From: Hyphomicrobiaceae bacterium
GTDB lineage: Bacteria; Pseudomonadota; Alphaproteobacteria; Rhizobiales; Hyphomicrobiaceae
Reading direction: 5' to 3'
Assembly: GCA_041397645.1 (NCBI GenBank)
Contig: JAWKWE010000006.1
Location: 1 to 64,000, forward strand
DNA length: 64,000 nt
Positions 1 through 8,375 of the stretch are shown piece by piece. The notes beneath the pieces were generated by a model, which was not told the DNA's origin, searched no databases, and saw nothing but the letters and a program-made list of their open reading frames with translations. The first letter of the stretch is position 1. Every line of letters begins with the position of its first letter. The translations under genes were made by a program, and so were the position numbers.

Positions 1-57
1 TGCGTTCCCGATCTTTGCCGCGAAGGCGGCAGGCGTCAGGTACCCCAGGCTCGAAGG
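1..57 (-). pseudogene. C-terminal fragment of an IS3-type transposase (integrase core)
   Basis: Read on the minus strand, this stretch encodes PSSLGYLTPAAFAAKIGNA, which matches the usual C-terminal 'HSSLGYLTPAAFA' signature of IS3-family OrfB transposases. An in-frame stop (TGA) lies just upstream of the Pro codon, so only a remnant is in the window; it would continue past the left edge. It suggests IS activity at the edge of the accessory region. The family call rests on this short motif alone. Confidence 0.5.
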
Positions 58-364
58 TCACGCGTTCGACGTATGTGGATCTGCTCCAGGAGGGAAATTG
101 CGGCTTTCTTCTGAGATTTATGTGCGCGCGCAGGAACGCGCCCGACCACCGCTCTCGAAGAACACTTAGGAAACTCGTGTCAGTCCACGCACCTATCATG
201 GATTTATTGACGAGTGCCGAGGGACCGTCATAAAGAATCATTGCGGCAAGCAGCCTTGCGTCGAGCCCTACTGATAATGGGCTTAGATGGCACCTCTCCT
301 CGCAAATTTGCGTTCAGTTTTTCGCACTGGCTTGTTCCTGAAGGGAATAAAGATTGAGGCAAGA
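58..364. other. Intergenic region, no gene recognised
   Basis: About 300 bases between the IS remnant and the metallopeptidase gene. Short open frames exist on both strands, but none has a convincing ribosome-binding site or a recognisable protein. I see no clear terminator or RNA gene. Confidence 0.4.
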
Positions 365-1393
365 ATGACCATACGCGCGTCGCGCCTAGATGCGATGTCC
401 GACGACGAGTTGCTGCGCTTACGCTTCTGCGACTTGCCGCTGCGTCTTAATGGGTCAGCCGTGCAGCAGCGTGCGAAGGCGGTCTTCGATGAGCTCGAAG
501 ATCGCGACATTTTCTTCAGGCCATCCATCTGGATCGCTGACGAATGGTACAATCCCGATGAGGTGGTTGGCTTTGCTGTACCGTTTTATCTCTTGCATCC
601 AAGACTGGTTCGCCTAGAGCGAAAGATGATGTTGGAGGCCGAGGGAGTGGCCATCAACGAAGCTCTCAGCATCATTCGCCATGAAACCGGACACGCCATC
701 GACGAAGCATTTCAACTGCGAAAATTGCCCGAATATCGAAAAGTATTTGGTAGTCCCGACCGGGCATATCCGACCGACTACGTTGCCGATTCTGATAGTC
801 GTAGTTACGTCCACCACCTCAACGCTTGGTATGCACAGTCCCATCCGGTTGAGGACTTTGCAGAGACGTTTGCGGTTTGGCTGAAGTCGAAACGAGGCTG
901 GCGTCGTAAGTATCGCGACTGGGCTGCGCTTGCGAAGTTGGAGCTTGTGGACGAGTGGATGCACGAACGCCGGAAAGTCGAACCAGTGATCAAGCCGCGG
1001 CGTATTGCAAACGAGCTAAAATGCTCGACTCGGACACTCGCAGAGCACTATGAACAAAAGCGTGACTTCTATGCGATAGATGCAGAAGACGAGTTCGACA
1101 GTGCGCTCCGCCGGATTTTTCAACCGTCTCGTCAACAATATCGCAGTCGAAGACGGCCTTCGGCGGCCAGTCTTTTGGCATCACATCGCACGCGCTTACG
1201 TCGTCGCACGGCCCAACCGCTCGGTGTACCGGCTTATGTTGTCGATCAGGTCCTGCGCCAGTTCATGTACAGGGCCCGCATTCTGAATTTGAAGCAAACC
1301 CAGCCCGAGGCCGAAACGATCTCCAAGCTCTTCCGTCTTGTGACACGCGCTACCGTCGCAATTATTCGAAATGGCCCAAGGTTGCCGCTATGA
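365..1393 (+). CDS. Putative zinc-binding metallopeptidase (Peptidase_Mx-like)
   Basis: Predicted soluble zincin of about 342 residues. HETGH at residues 106-110 fits the HExxH zinc site, and HPVEDFAETFA (from residue 160) supplies the downstream acidic segment that follows HExxH in the putative zinc-binding metallopeptidase family (PF15887-like). The C-terminal third is Arg-rich and unassigned. I chose the ATG at 365 because GAGGCAAG precedes it; the frame is open upstream to 287, and an internal ATG at 395 is also possible. The stop overlaps the start of the ATP-grasp gene in an ATGA arrangement, so the two are probably translationally coupled and act together. Substrate unknown. No signal peptide seen. 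Confidence 0.7.
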   Translation: MTIRASRLDAMSDDELLRLRFCDLPLRLNGSAVQQRAKAVFDELEDRDIFFRPSIWIADEWYNPDEVVGFAVPFYLLHPRLVRLERKMMLEAEGVAINEALSIIRHETGHAIDEAFQLRKLPEYRKVFGSPDRAYPTDYVADSDSRSYVHHLNAWYAQSHPVEDFAETFAVWLKSKRGWRRKYRDWAALAKLELVDEWMHERRKVEPVIKPRRIANELKCSTRTLAEHYEQKRDFYAIDAEDEFDSALRRIFQPSRQQYRSRRRPSAASLLASHRTRLRRRTAQPLGVPAYVVDQVLRQFMYRARILNLKQTQPEAETISKLFRLVTRATVAIIRNGPRLPL

Positions 1394-2436
1394 CCGCCAT
1401 ACGGAAAATGAAAAAAAAGCTGAGGGTCATTCTTCTGGCAGATGAGAGATTATTGCCAACTGGCGATCTCTCGCAGTTCAGCGACAAGCAACAGCTATTG
1501 CGAAAAACCGAATTCAATGTGAAGGAGGCGATTGAATCACTTGGACATGAACTCATAGCTGTTGGTGTTTCAGACGATCTTTCGACGATCCGCGGTGCGA
1601 TCGACGCGCACCGGCCTGACATCGTATTCAACCTAGCCGAGGAGTTTAGCGGCATCGGGCATTTTGATCAGCACGTTGTAAGTTTCCTGGAACTGCTGCA
1701 TCAACCCTACACAGGTTGCAATCCGCGCGGCCTCACTATTGCTCGTGATAAGGCTTTGACGAAAAAAATTCTGGCTTATGACGGCTTTAATGTTCCGGAA
1801 TTTGCGATCTTCCCAATGAAGCGGGCGACAAAGCGACCGCGAACACTTGGCTTCCCGTTGTTTGTAAAGTCACTCTCGGAGGAAGGATCAGTCGGCATAT
1901 CGAGTGCATCAATCGTTTGGGACGACTCAAAGTTGATGGAACGGGTGGCTTACGTTCATCGTACGGCCGGGACTGCTGCACTGGCAGAGCAATACATTGA
2001 GGGCCGGGAAATGTACGTTGGCGTGATGGGCAATGAGCGTGTCACTGTTCTTCCGGTATGGGAGTTCTTTCTAGAGAAAAAGCCTGAGGGGGCGCCCTTG
2101 ATCGCAACAGACCGCGGCAAATGGGATCCAGACTATCAGGAGCAGGTTGGCGCGGTGACCGGCCCAGCAGAGATCAGCGATAAACTAGCAGCCAAACTGC
2201 AGAAGTTGTCCCGCGAAATATACCGCCTTCTTGGACTGAGTGGCTACGCCCGGTTGGATTTTCGCGTCACGCCCTCTGAAGAAGCATTCCTTCTAGAAGC
2301 CAACCCAAACCCGCAAATTGGACGTGATGATGAATTTGCCAGTTCGGCAGAGCATGCTGGCATCGGATATCCTGAATTAATCGAACAGCTCATCCGCTAC
2401 GGCATGAACTTTAATCAGGAACGAATGATCATTTGA
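1390..2436 (+). CDS. ATP-grasp ligase, D-alanine-D-alanine ligase-like
   Basis: A 348-residue protein with the layout of the D-Ala-D-Ala ligase branch of the ATP-grasp superfamily: N-terminal Rossmann-like domain (residues 1-110), central ATP-grasp part ('PLFVKSLSEEGSVGISSAS', 'AEQYIEGREMYVGVMG'), and a C-terminal Mg/ATP site ending in LLEANPNPQIGRDDEFASSA. The canonical EVNTxPG of true Ddl is replaced by EANPNPQ, so the substrate is likely not plain D-Ala-D-Ala; an amino acid or peptide ligase is more plausible. It overlaps the metallopeptidase by four bases (ATGA). A ligase/peptidase pair suggests synthesis and trimming of a small peptide or amide product (inference). Confidence 0.75.
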   Translation: MTAIRKMKKKLRVILLADERLLPTGDLSQFSDKQQLLRKTEFNVKEAIESLGHELIAVGVSDDLSTIRGAIDAHRPDIVFNLAEEFSGIGHFDQHVVSFLELLHQPYTGCNPRGLTIARDKALTKKILAYDGFNVPEFAIFPMKRATKRPRTLGFPLFVKSLSEEGSVGISSASIVWDDSKLMERVAYVHRTAGTAALAEQYIEGREMYVGVMGNERVTVLPVWEFFLEKKPEGAPLIATDRGKWDPDYQEQVGAVTGPAEISDKLAAKLQKLSREIYRLLGLSGYARLDFRVTPSEEAFLLEANPNPQIGRDDEFASSAEHAGIGYPELIEQLIRYGMNFNQERMII

Positions 2437-2587
2437 GATTAGGCAGCGGACTTGAATTGCTCCATGGGGGTAACGTTGTCGGCAAGGCGCGTGAGATCAT
2501 CGAGGTCAAGGATGATGATACCGGTGATGCGATTTTCGCGCGGCAGTATACCATCTGCCGATCGAAACAGCTGAGGAAAAGTTTTCA

Positions 2588-2845
2588 ATGACTTCAAGCC
2601 TTGCAGGCGAGGATCTGCCCCCCGTAGCCGGCAATGGCATTTGGACCGACGCATTCTGCTTAAGGGCGGACTTATAATAACGACTGCCGCTTTGACTGGC
2701 GGTACGGCGGCGGCAGAAGAAACCGCGAAAAGGTCCCTTGATCCAGCTAATCCACCTTGGTTGCACAAGCCCGGACAGCCGTTCTCGATTTACGGCAAGC
2801 CGTCGAGATTCGAAAATGAAACCATTCGTCCCATAGGCGCGAACA
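2588..2845 (+). pseudogene. soxC: Broken N-terminus of a SoxC-like sulfite/sulfane dehydrogenase
   Basis: From the ATG at 2588 one frame reads MTSSLAGEDLPPVAGNG and then goes out of register. The next frame picks up at about 2641 with LDRRILLKGGLIITTAA (a twin-Arg-like leader) and continues LDPANPPWLHKPGQPFSIYG and KPSRFE. Joined, this resembles the start of SoxC molybdoprotein subunits (Sox thiosulfate oxidation, periplasm). A one-base loss near 2638 explains the shift. Similarity stops at IGAN near 2845, where IS sequence begins. No other sox gene is in the window. The gene is dead: frameshifted, truncated and without its cofactor domain. Confidence 0.55.
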
Positions 2846-3590
2846 GCTGCTTTGAGACGGCTTGCGGCGTGAAGGACTGGAGGCTCCGGGTCAGGTTGGG
2901 TTGAGATTTAAGCTGCGGATTTGAAGTGGTCAATCTGCGGTGTTGGATTGTCTCTCGCTTGATCTTCTCCCTCATGGTCAGGATTTTGCGACCGCGCCCG
3001 AAGTACACGTCGGCCGGCGTCAGATTGCCCAGGCTCTCGTGGTAGCGGGCGTGGTTGTAGTGTTCGACGAAGCGATGCACGGCGTGCTCGATAGCAGGAT
3101 GCGGTTTTTCAAGGTCTGATGCCAGCGCTCGATCTTGCCTTGCGTCTGCGGATGGTTCGGGGCACCACGCACATGCCCATGCCGTTTCCGTCGAGCCATT
3201 CGGCAAGTTCGGCAGAGACATAGCTCGAGCCGTTGTCGCTCAACAGCCGCGGCTTGTGCACGACGCGGGCGTTGTCGCAGCCTGACGCGGCCAGCGCCAG
3301 CTGCAGCGTATCCGTGACGTCCTCGGCCTTCATCGTCGCGCACAGCTTCCAGGCGATGATGTAACGCGAGAAGTCGTCGAGGATCGTCGACAGATAGAAC
3401 CACCCCCAGCCGATGACCTTCAGATACGTGAAGTCGGTCTGCCAGAGCTGGTTGGGCGCGGTCGTCTTGTCGCGGAACTCGTCCGCTGCCTTGATGACGA
3501 TGAAGGCCGGACTGGTGATCAGGTCGTGGGCCTTCAAGAGCCGATACACGGAGGCCTCGGACACGTAATATTTGCGCGTGTGTCAATTGC
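2846..3590 (-). pseudogene. Decayed IS3-family transposase OrfB (DDE integrase core)
   Basis: On the minus strand three frames together give one integrase: SEASVYRLLKAHDLI and WQTDFTYLKVIGWGWFYLS (first Asp), LLSDNGSSYVSAELAEWL (second Asp), then after a shift NHPQTQGKIERWHQTLKNR (catalytic Glu), then after a second shift FVEHYNHARYHESLGNLTP and ADVYFGRGRKILTMREKIKR. At least two frameshifts, near 3170-3200 and near 3100, inactivate it. The 5' part of OrfB and OrfA are missing, so the element is truncated near 3590. It lies directly against the soxC remnant, which fits insertion followed by deletion. Exact IS ends could not be set. Confidence 0.75.
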
Positions 3591-3632
3591 AACGTGCTAC
3601 AGAGTATTTCTAGAAACCGAAAGGCAAACAAA

Positions 3633-3830
3633 TTGGCAAATCCAAAGTACAGAATTGGCCAGATGGTCGACTTCAATCCAGCACGCCCCACGCTTCCTGC
3701 CTCGATCCGCGAGTACAAAGTACTGAAGCTACTGCCTCGGGACCGAGGAGAGCAGGAGTATCGCATCAAGTCATCTACCGAAGTCTACGAGCGGATAGCA
3801 AAGGAATCAGAGCTATCCCCTCATTCCTAA
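3633..3830 (+). CDS. Small conserved hypothetical protein
   Basis: Short basic protein reading ANPKYRIGQMVDFNPAR and ending EYRIKSSTEVYERIAKESEL. The pattern 'G..V.F.P...........Y.V...LP...G..QYRIKS..E..ER...ESEL' occurs in small hypothetical proteins of rhizobia, so I take it as real. Function unknown; no signal peptide or membrane segment. I favour the TTG at 3633, preceded by AGGCAAACAAA. The frame is also open to a GTG at 3594, where no ribosome-binding site is visible. It lies just beyond the IS break. Confidence 0.5.
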   Translation: MANPKYRIGQMVDFNPARPTLPASIREYKVLKLLPRDRGEQEYRIKSSTEVYERIAKESELSPHS

Positions 3831-4173
3831 CAGCAGCTCGTCGCAACTGATCCGTGCCATCCAGAACCACTGAAGCGGCGATCACCTCAAACAGATGATT
3901 GGACTTGTGGTTGGATAACGGCTACGGTGTTCGATAGTCACGCCGTATTTGACCGGGTTGCTCTTTCGAAAGAGACATAGCTCGAAAACATCGAGTCCCT
4001 CGCGTCGTTGAACTGCATCAAGCGCTAAAATCTAGAAATGTTCCGGCAAACCGATGTGGATGCTGGCGACCTAAGGCCGTTCGGTCAAGCCTGCATCTGG
4101 AGTTGACGATGAACGCACCCTGAAAGAGGCCAGGTCAGGTTCAGTGAATTCGCCCGAGCTAAGGAAATAATCA
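3831..4173. other. Intergenic region, no gene recognised
   Basis: About 340 bases with stops in all frames. I see no terminator, tRNA or recognisable protein fragment. It presumably holds the promoter for the DUF2188-like gene and groEL, but I could not pick a convincing -35/-10 pair. Confidence 0.4.
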
Positions 4174-4419
4174 ATGTCTTTGTCAGTGTCCCATCAGGTT
4201 ATTCACGTCAGTCGCACATCCAGTGGAGCATGGGCTGTAACGGGTCAACGCCAGTACTCTTATAAGAACCCGAAGGATTTTCGCGTGAAGTCTCACGCAG
4301 TTGCTTATGCCCGCGCCCTCGCTTGGTCGCGCCGATCCCTCCTCTTAGTAGACAACGATTTTGGCATGCCTGTTTGCCAGTCCCGTGCAAGCATGACCTA
4401 TCCAATTCGTCTCGATTAA
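4174..4419 (+). CDS. Small DUF2188-like protein
   Basis: An 81-residue protein starting at ATG with AAGGAA eight bases upstream. The order VIHVSRTSSGAWAVTGQ, then FRVKSHAVAYARALAWSRR, then LLLVDNDFGMPV resembles the short two-part pattern of DUF2188 (HVxPxxxGWxVxxxG ... TQxEAxxxAxxxAxxxxxELxVHxxDG). Role unknown. It ends 27 bases before groEL in the same direction, so the two may share a transcript. This is a loose resemblance, not a firm family call. Confidence 0.5.
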   Translation: MSLSVSHQVIHVSRTSSGAWAVTGQRQYSYKNPKDFRVKSHAVAYARALAWSRRSLLLVDNDFGMPVCQSRASMTYPIRLD

Positions 4420-4446
4420 ACGTAGCGATTTGCAGGAGTACCCGAG

Positions 4447-6081
4447 ATGAGTCCGAAAGACGTCAAATTCGGCCGCGACGCGCGCGATCGAATGTTACGG
4501 GGCGTTGAGATCCTTGCCTATGCAGTCAGTGCGACGCTCGGGCCTAAGGGACGCAACGTTGTCATTGCTAAATCCTTTGGCGCGCCGCGCATCACCAAAG
4601 ACGGTGTGACGGTAGCCAAGGAGATTGAGCTCGAAGACAAATTCGAGAACATGGGCGCGCAGATGCTAAAGGAAGTCGCCTCTAAGACATCTGAAGTGGC
4701 CGGCGATGGCACCACAACCGCAACCGTCCTCGCTCATGCAATAATGAGAGAAGGCGCCAAGTCAGTCGCTGCCGGCGCTAATCCAATGGACCTCAAGCGG
4801 GGTATTGATCTGGCCGTGTCGGCCGTCGTTTCGGATCTCAAGGTCAAGGCTAAGAAGGTGACCTCCAACGACGAGATCGCCCAGGTTGGAACCATTTCGG
4901 CGAACGGGGACGCTGAAATTGGCGCCAGAATTGCGGAAGCGATGAAAAAAGTCGGCAATGAGGGAGTGATTACGGTCGAGGAATCAAAAAGCCTCGAGAC
5001 TCAGCTCGATGTCGTCGAGGGCATGCAGTTCGACCGCGGCTATCTCTCGCCTTATTTCATCACCAATTCGGAAAAGATGACGGTCGAACTTGAAGACCCC
5101 TACGTTCTGGTTCACGAAAAGAAGCTTTCGGGTCTCCAACCCATCCTTCCCTTGCTCGAAGCCATCGTTCAGACGGGCAAGCCGATCTTGATAATCTCCG
5201 AGGATGTTGAGGGCGAAGCGCTTGCAACTCTCGTGGTGAATAAGCTGCGTGGCGGACTAAAGGTAGCCGCCGTCAAGGCCCCCGGCTTCGGCGATCGCCG
5301 AAAGGCCATGCTTGAGGACATCGCGATCCTCACGGCCGGCACCGTGATCTCTGAAGACCTCGGCATCAAGCTTGAGACCGTGACGCTCAACATGCTCGGA
5401 CGTGCCAAGAGAGTGACGATCGATAAGGAGAACACAACGCTGGTAGACGGAGCCGGCAAGAAGACTGATATCGAAGCTCGCGTGAAGCAGATCAAAGCCC
5501 AGATCGAAGACACGACGTCGGATTATGACCGAGAGAAGTTGCAGGAGCGTTTGGCGAAGCTTGCAGGAGGAGTGGCCGTTATCAAGGTTGGCGGAGCGAC
5601 TGAGGTCGAGGTGAAGGAACGTAAGGATCGCGTCGACGACGCGCTGCACGCCACCCGCGCAGCCGTTGAAGAGGGCATCGTTCCGGGCGGCGGCGTGGCG
5701 CTCCTTCGTTCCATCAAGGCACTTGAAACGCTTGAATCTGACAACGAGGATCAAAAGGTCGGAATCCAGATTGTGCGGAAGGCGCTCCAGGCCCCGGCCC
5801 GCCAGATCTTCGAAAATGCCGGTGAGGATGGTTCGGTTATTGTCGGCAAGATTCTCGAGAACGCCAAGTATGCCTACGGCTACAACGCCCAGTCGGGCCA
5901 GTATGGTGACCTAGTTGCCGAGGGCGTGATAGATCCGGCCAAGGTCGCACGTTGCGCGCTACAGGACGCGGCCTCTATCGCAGGCCTGCTTGTGACGACA
6001 GAGGCGATGGTTGCCGAGTTGCCGCAGTCGGAGGCTGGCTCCGCGCAGCCACAAATGGGCGGTGGAGGCATGGGTTTCTGA
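4447..6081 (+). CDS. groEL: Chaperonin GroEL (60 kDa), extra copy without groES
   Basis: ATP-driven cytosolic protein-folding chaperonin; 544 residues, the usual length. Signatures seen: LGPKGRNVV, KDGVTVAKEIELED, the ATP-site stretch AGDGTTTATVLAHAI, APGFGDRRKAMLEDIA, and EEGIVPGGGVALLR. The tail is GGGGMGF, a shortened Gly/Met repeat. AGGAG lies eight bases before the ATG. No groES lies upstream; the preceding gene is the DUF2188-like one. Many Rhizobiales carry several groEL copies, of which some are single, so this is probably an accessory paralogue that would borrow GroES from another locus. No CIRCE-type inverted repeat was evident upstream. Confidence 0.95.
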   Translation: MSPKDVKFGRDARDRMLRGVEILAYAVSATLGPKGRNVVIAKSFGAPRITKDGVTVAKEIELEDKFENMGAQMLKEVASKTSEVAGDGTTTATVLAHAIMREGAKSVAAGANPMDLKRGIDLAVSAVVSDLKVKAKKVTSNDEIAQVGTISANGDAEIGARIAEAMKKVGNEGVITVEESKSLETQLDVVEGMQFDRGYLSPYFITNSEKMTVELEDPYVLVHEKKLSGLQPILPLLEAIVQTGKPILIISEDVEGEALATLVVNKLRGGLKVAAVKAPGFGDRRKAMLEDIAILTAGTVISEDLGIKLETVTLNMLGRAKRVTIDKENTTLVDGAGKKTDIEARVKQIKAQIEDTTSDYDREKLQERLAKLAGGVAVIKVGGATEVEVKERKDRVDDALHATRAAVEEGIVPGGGVALLRSIKALETLESDNEDQKVGIQIVRKALQAPARQIFENAGEDGSVIVGKILENAKYAYGYNAQSGQYGDLVAEGVIDPAKVARCALQDAASIAGLLVTTEAMVAELPQSEAGSAQPQMGGGGMGF

Positions 6082-6301
6082 GCCGAGACCCACGGGTAAA
6101 GCGGCAGAAACGTCCTGCTTGGCAAATGCAATTAATGAACTGTGATATCAAGGTGCGAGCCCGCTTCTTTTGCTTGCAGCTGAAGCGAAGGTATGTGCGT
6201 GGTATGCGCTCATCGGTGCCAGAAGCGATACCGGCCTTAGACCAATCGACCGCGGACACAGTCTGATATGCGCTAGCTTTTACGCAATAAGGAGATCCAG
6301 C

Positions 6302-6544
6302 GTGATTCATTGGAAGCAGATTGACGAGTTCATTGAGCCAAACTGGGAGAAGGTGGGTGCGGAAGGGCCGCCCAGCCTCTTCTGGCGTGGTTCCAAGTCG
6401 GCGGCGGTTTTCGGTTTTATTCGCGACGGAGAGCTCTTCGACTATAAATGGCTCTACGTCTGCGACTCCAACAAAGTGACACACTTTTCCGAAGTAAATG
6501 GACCTGATAGCAACGTGGTGGAATTGGGAAACTTCAGGCCCTGA
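6302..6544 (+). CDS. Small hypothetical protein
   Basis: An 80-residue acidic protein (VIHWKQIDEFIEPNWEKVG at the start, FFSxx-like tail ending VVELGNFRP). I do not recognise the family. I chose the GTG at 6302 because AAGGAG sits seven bases upstream; the open frame extends to 6170 without a site. No signal peptide or membrane segment. It is separated from groEL by about 220 bases and faces a SYLF gene, with a bidirectional terminator between. Confidence 0.55.
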   Translation: MIHWKQIDEFIEPNWEKVGAEGPPSLFWRGSKSAAVFGFIRDGELFDYKWLYVCDSNKVTHFSEVNGPDSNVVELGNFRP

Positions 6545-6764
6545 GATGGTGAGTGACCGTAATCGCCGAAAATGTCCGACCATGTTTTTCAGCCATGGGC
6601 CGCGCGCGCAGTTTGGTGCACCCCAGCGCAAGTCCATGGTCGAAATTAGTTCACAAATCATTCACACATAGAATTTTAACATCTATCCTGTTGTGTTTCC
6701 AGTTCTCCAAGCGCTAATCGCTTCCTGCGCCTGGATTGCCCATTGGGGTTTGAACAAATCAGAA

Positions 6765-6786
6765 GGGCCGTCCGATGGGACGGCCC
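6765..6786. terminator. Rho-independent terminator, probably bidirectional
   Basis: Perfect 9-bp stem GGGCCGTCC / GGACGGCCC with a GATG loop, followed by TTTC on the plus strand and TTCT on the minus strand. It lies between the convergent small plus-strand gene and the minus-strand SYLF gene and likely serves both. Confidence 0.75.
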
Positions 6787-6829
6787 TTTCGGCATCTGAT
6801 CGTGCGAAAACCAATCAGGCTCGCAGCAC

Positions 6830-7381
6830 TCATTTTCTGATGCGCGAAATCTTAGAACCTTCGAGCGTCAGATTGTACATCAGCCCCTTGGGATCGATGA
6901 TGAACCCGACGATAGGGCTCGTGATGCGCTCCGTATCAATCGAGCCGCCAACACCAACCGTGATAATGGCGACCGAGCCGTCCACGCCGACCTTCCAGCC
7001 ATCCGTTCGCCTGAAGCTCTCAAGTGCCTGGTGGTTCATAAACATAATGATGACCGACCGCGCCTGCACGCCGAGCTGAAAGCCCACTGAAGCCGAGATC
7101 GTGTTGTAATAGCTATTAGGTCGCCCACGTTCGAACAGAACGCCCTCTCCGTATTCGCCGCCAATACCAAAGCCTGCTTTGACGACCGAAGGGAACACCA
7201 GCATTCCAACCGACTTCTGAGCCAGATCGCGCGCGCCTCCGACATGGCGATAGAAGCGCTCCAGTGTGTCCTGAGCATCGGCCTCAAGTGCCGCTGCCGA
7301 TGCCGCCATGGCAGGTGGCGCCGCCGAGATCCAAACCGCAAAAGCTGCGAAAATTGCCGGAATTATCGACCTGATTATCAT
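6830..7381 (-). CDS. Secreted SYLF-domain (Ysc84-type) lipid-binding protein
   Basis: A 183-residue exported protein. The start at 7381 (ATG, GGGGGT upstream) gives a clean signal peptide, MIIRSIIPAIFAAFAVWISA, with likely cleavage after PPAMA. The rest is one SYLF domain: GMLVFPSVVKAGFGIGGEYG, then ISASVGFQLGVQARSVIIMF, then VGVGGSIDTERITSPIVGFI and a short C-terminal beta segment. SYLF proteins bind lipids/phosphoinositides in eukaryotes; bacterial periplasmic ones have no settled role. Monocistronic; terminator at 6765-6786. The frame continues upstream to 7450 but that would spoil the signal peptide. Confidence 0.85.
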   Translation of the reverse strand: MIIRSIIPAIFAAFAVWISAAPPAMAASAAALEADAQDTLERFYRHVGGARDLAQKSVGMLVFPSVVKAGFGIGGEYGEGVLFERGRPNSYYNTISASVGFQLGVQARSVIIMFMNHQALESFRRTDGWKVGVDGSVAIITVGVGGSIDTERITSPIVGFIIDPKGLMYNLTLEGSKISRIRK

Positions 7382-7618
7382 TTGCGACCCCCATCCGAGC
7401 GCCAAAATTGCCCCGGAAAATACCCTTGGGAACGATAGCGGCAAGACCATGACCTAAGGCAATTTGGCCGTACCCCGACTGCATCCAATGAGCGCAATCA
7501 TAGTGTTTTGCAGACTTGCAGACTTGCCCTCCGGCCGGGCCGATGCCACATACCGCGCGATCAGAATGATTGAAATGAGGCCGCAGGGCATGCGGCCTTC
7601 ACGGGAGCCCGCACAGCC

Positions 7619-8374
7619 ATGGAATTCATCCTCAGCAATTTAGGTTCGATGGTCGACACTGTTGTTACCGACATAGGCCTCGTGCTCTCGCCGGAGTGGT
7701 GGCGCACGCATTGGGTGGCTCTGTTCAACATCCTGATGATCGACCTGACGCTCGCGGGAGACAACGCCATCGTCGTCGGCATGGCGGCCTCCAAGGTCCG
7801 CAAGGACATCCGGAACAAGGTCATCTTCTGGGGTATCGCGGGTGCGGTCGTCCTGCGCATTCTGTTTTCAAGCATCGCCCAACAGATGCTTCAAGTTATC
7901 GGTCTCACGCTCGCCGGCGGACTGCTTCTGCTGTTTGTCTGTTGGAAGATGTACCGCCAGATCGTCGACGAGAATAACGAGTCCATCGAGACAATCGAAC
8001 ACAACCTCGCATCCGACCATGTGAAGGGCCACGAGGCGACCTTCTGGTCTGCTCTGTGGACGATCATTCTCGCCGACCTTTCCATGTCGATGGACAACGT
8101 TCTGGCCGTTGCCGGCGCGGCTGGCGAGTCGACGCTTGTGCTCGTCATCGGCTTGGCGATTGCCATCGTGCTGATGGCCGTCGCTTCTACCTATGTCGCT
8201 AAGCTGCTCCACCGATATCCTTGGATTGCATGGGTCGGGTTGCTCATCATCCTCTACGTTGCTCTGGACATGATCTATCGCGATCTCCACCAGATCGCTT
8301 GCCGGACCTACGGAATCGGGTGCTCTGAGACCATCTTCCAGGGCATCAAGCACCGGCTCGGATTTGGAGGCTGA
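7619..8374 (+). CDS. TerC/YjbE-family integral membrane protein
   Basis: A 251-residue membrane protein with about seven transmembrane helices and the duplicated acidic motifs of the TerC/YjbE family: LMIDLTLAGDNAIVVGMAA and IILADLSMSMDNVLAVAGAA. Members are linked to metal (Mn) export or tellurite resistance; the YjbE branch fits the length here. GGGAG lies before the ATG. The leader has an 8-bp hairpin (AGGCCGCA / TGCGGCCT, 7578-7598), which may be regulatory, but I could not match it to the yybP-ykoY Mn riboswitch. argC starts one base after its stop, so the two are cotranscribed. Confidence 0.85.
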   Translation: MEFILSNLGSMVDTVVTDIGLVLSPEWWRTHWVALFNILMIDLTLAGDNAIVVGMAASKVRKDIRNKVIFWGIAGAVVLRILFSSIAQQMLQVIGLTLAGGLLLLFVCWKMYRQIVDENNESIETIEHNLASDHVKGHEATFWSALWTIILADLSMSMDNVLAVAGAAGESTLVLVIGLAIAIVLMAVASTYVAKLLHRYPWIAWVGLLIILYVALDMIYRDLHQIACRTYGIGCSETIFQGIKHRLGFGG

Positions 8375-8375
8375 G

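Noticed and set aside
2437..2587. Minus-strand frame ending LADNVTPMEQFKSAA
   Set aside because: It ends like the decayed IS (HFKSAA) but is too short and has no motif to name it; it may be another IS remnant.
7500..7618. Possible Mn (yybP-ykoY) riboswitch upstream of the TerC/YjbE gene
   Set aside because: Only one 8-bp hairpin is visible; I could not find the conserved loop sequences of the riboswitch.
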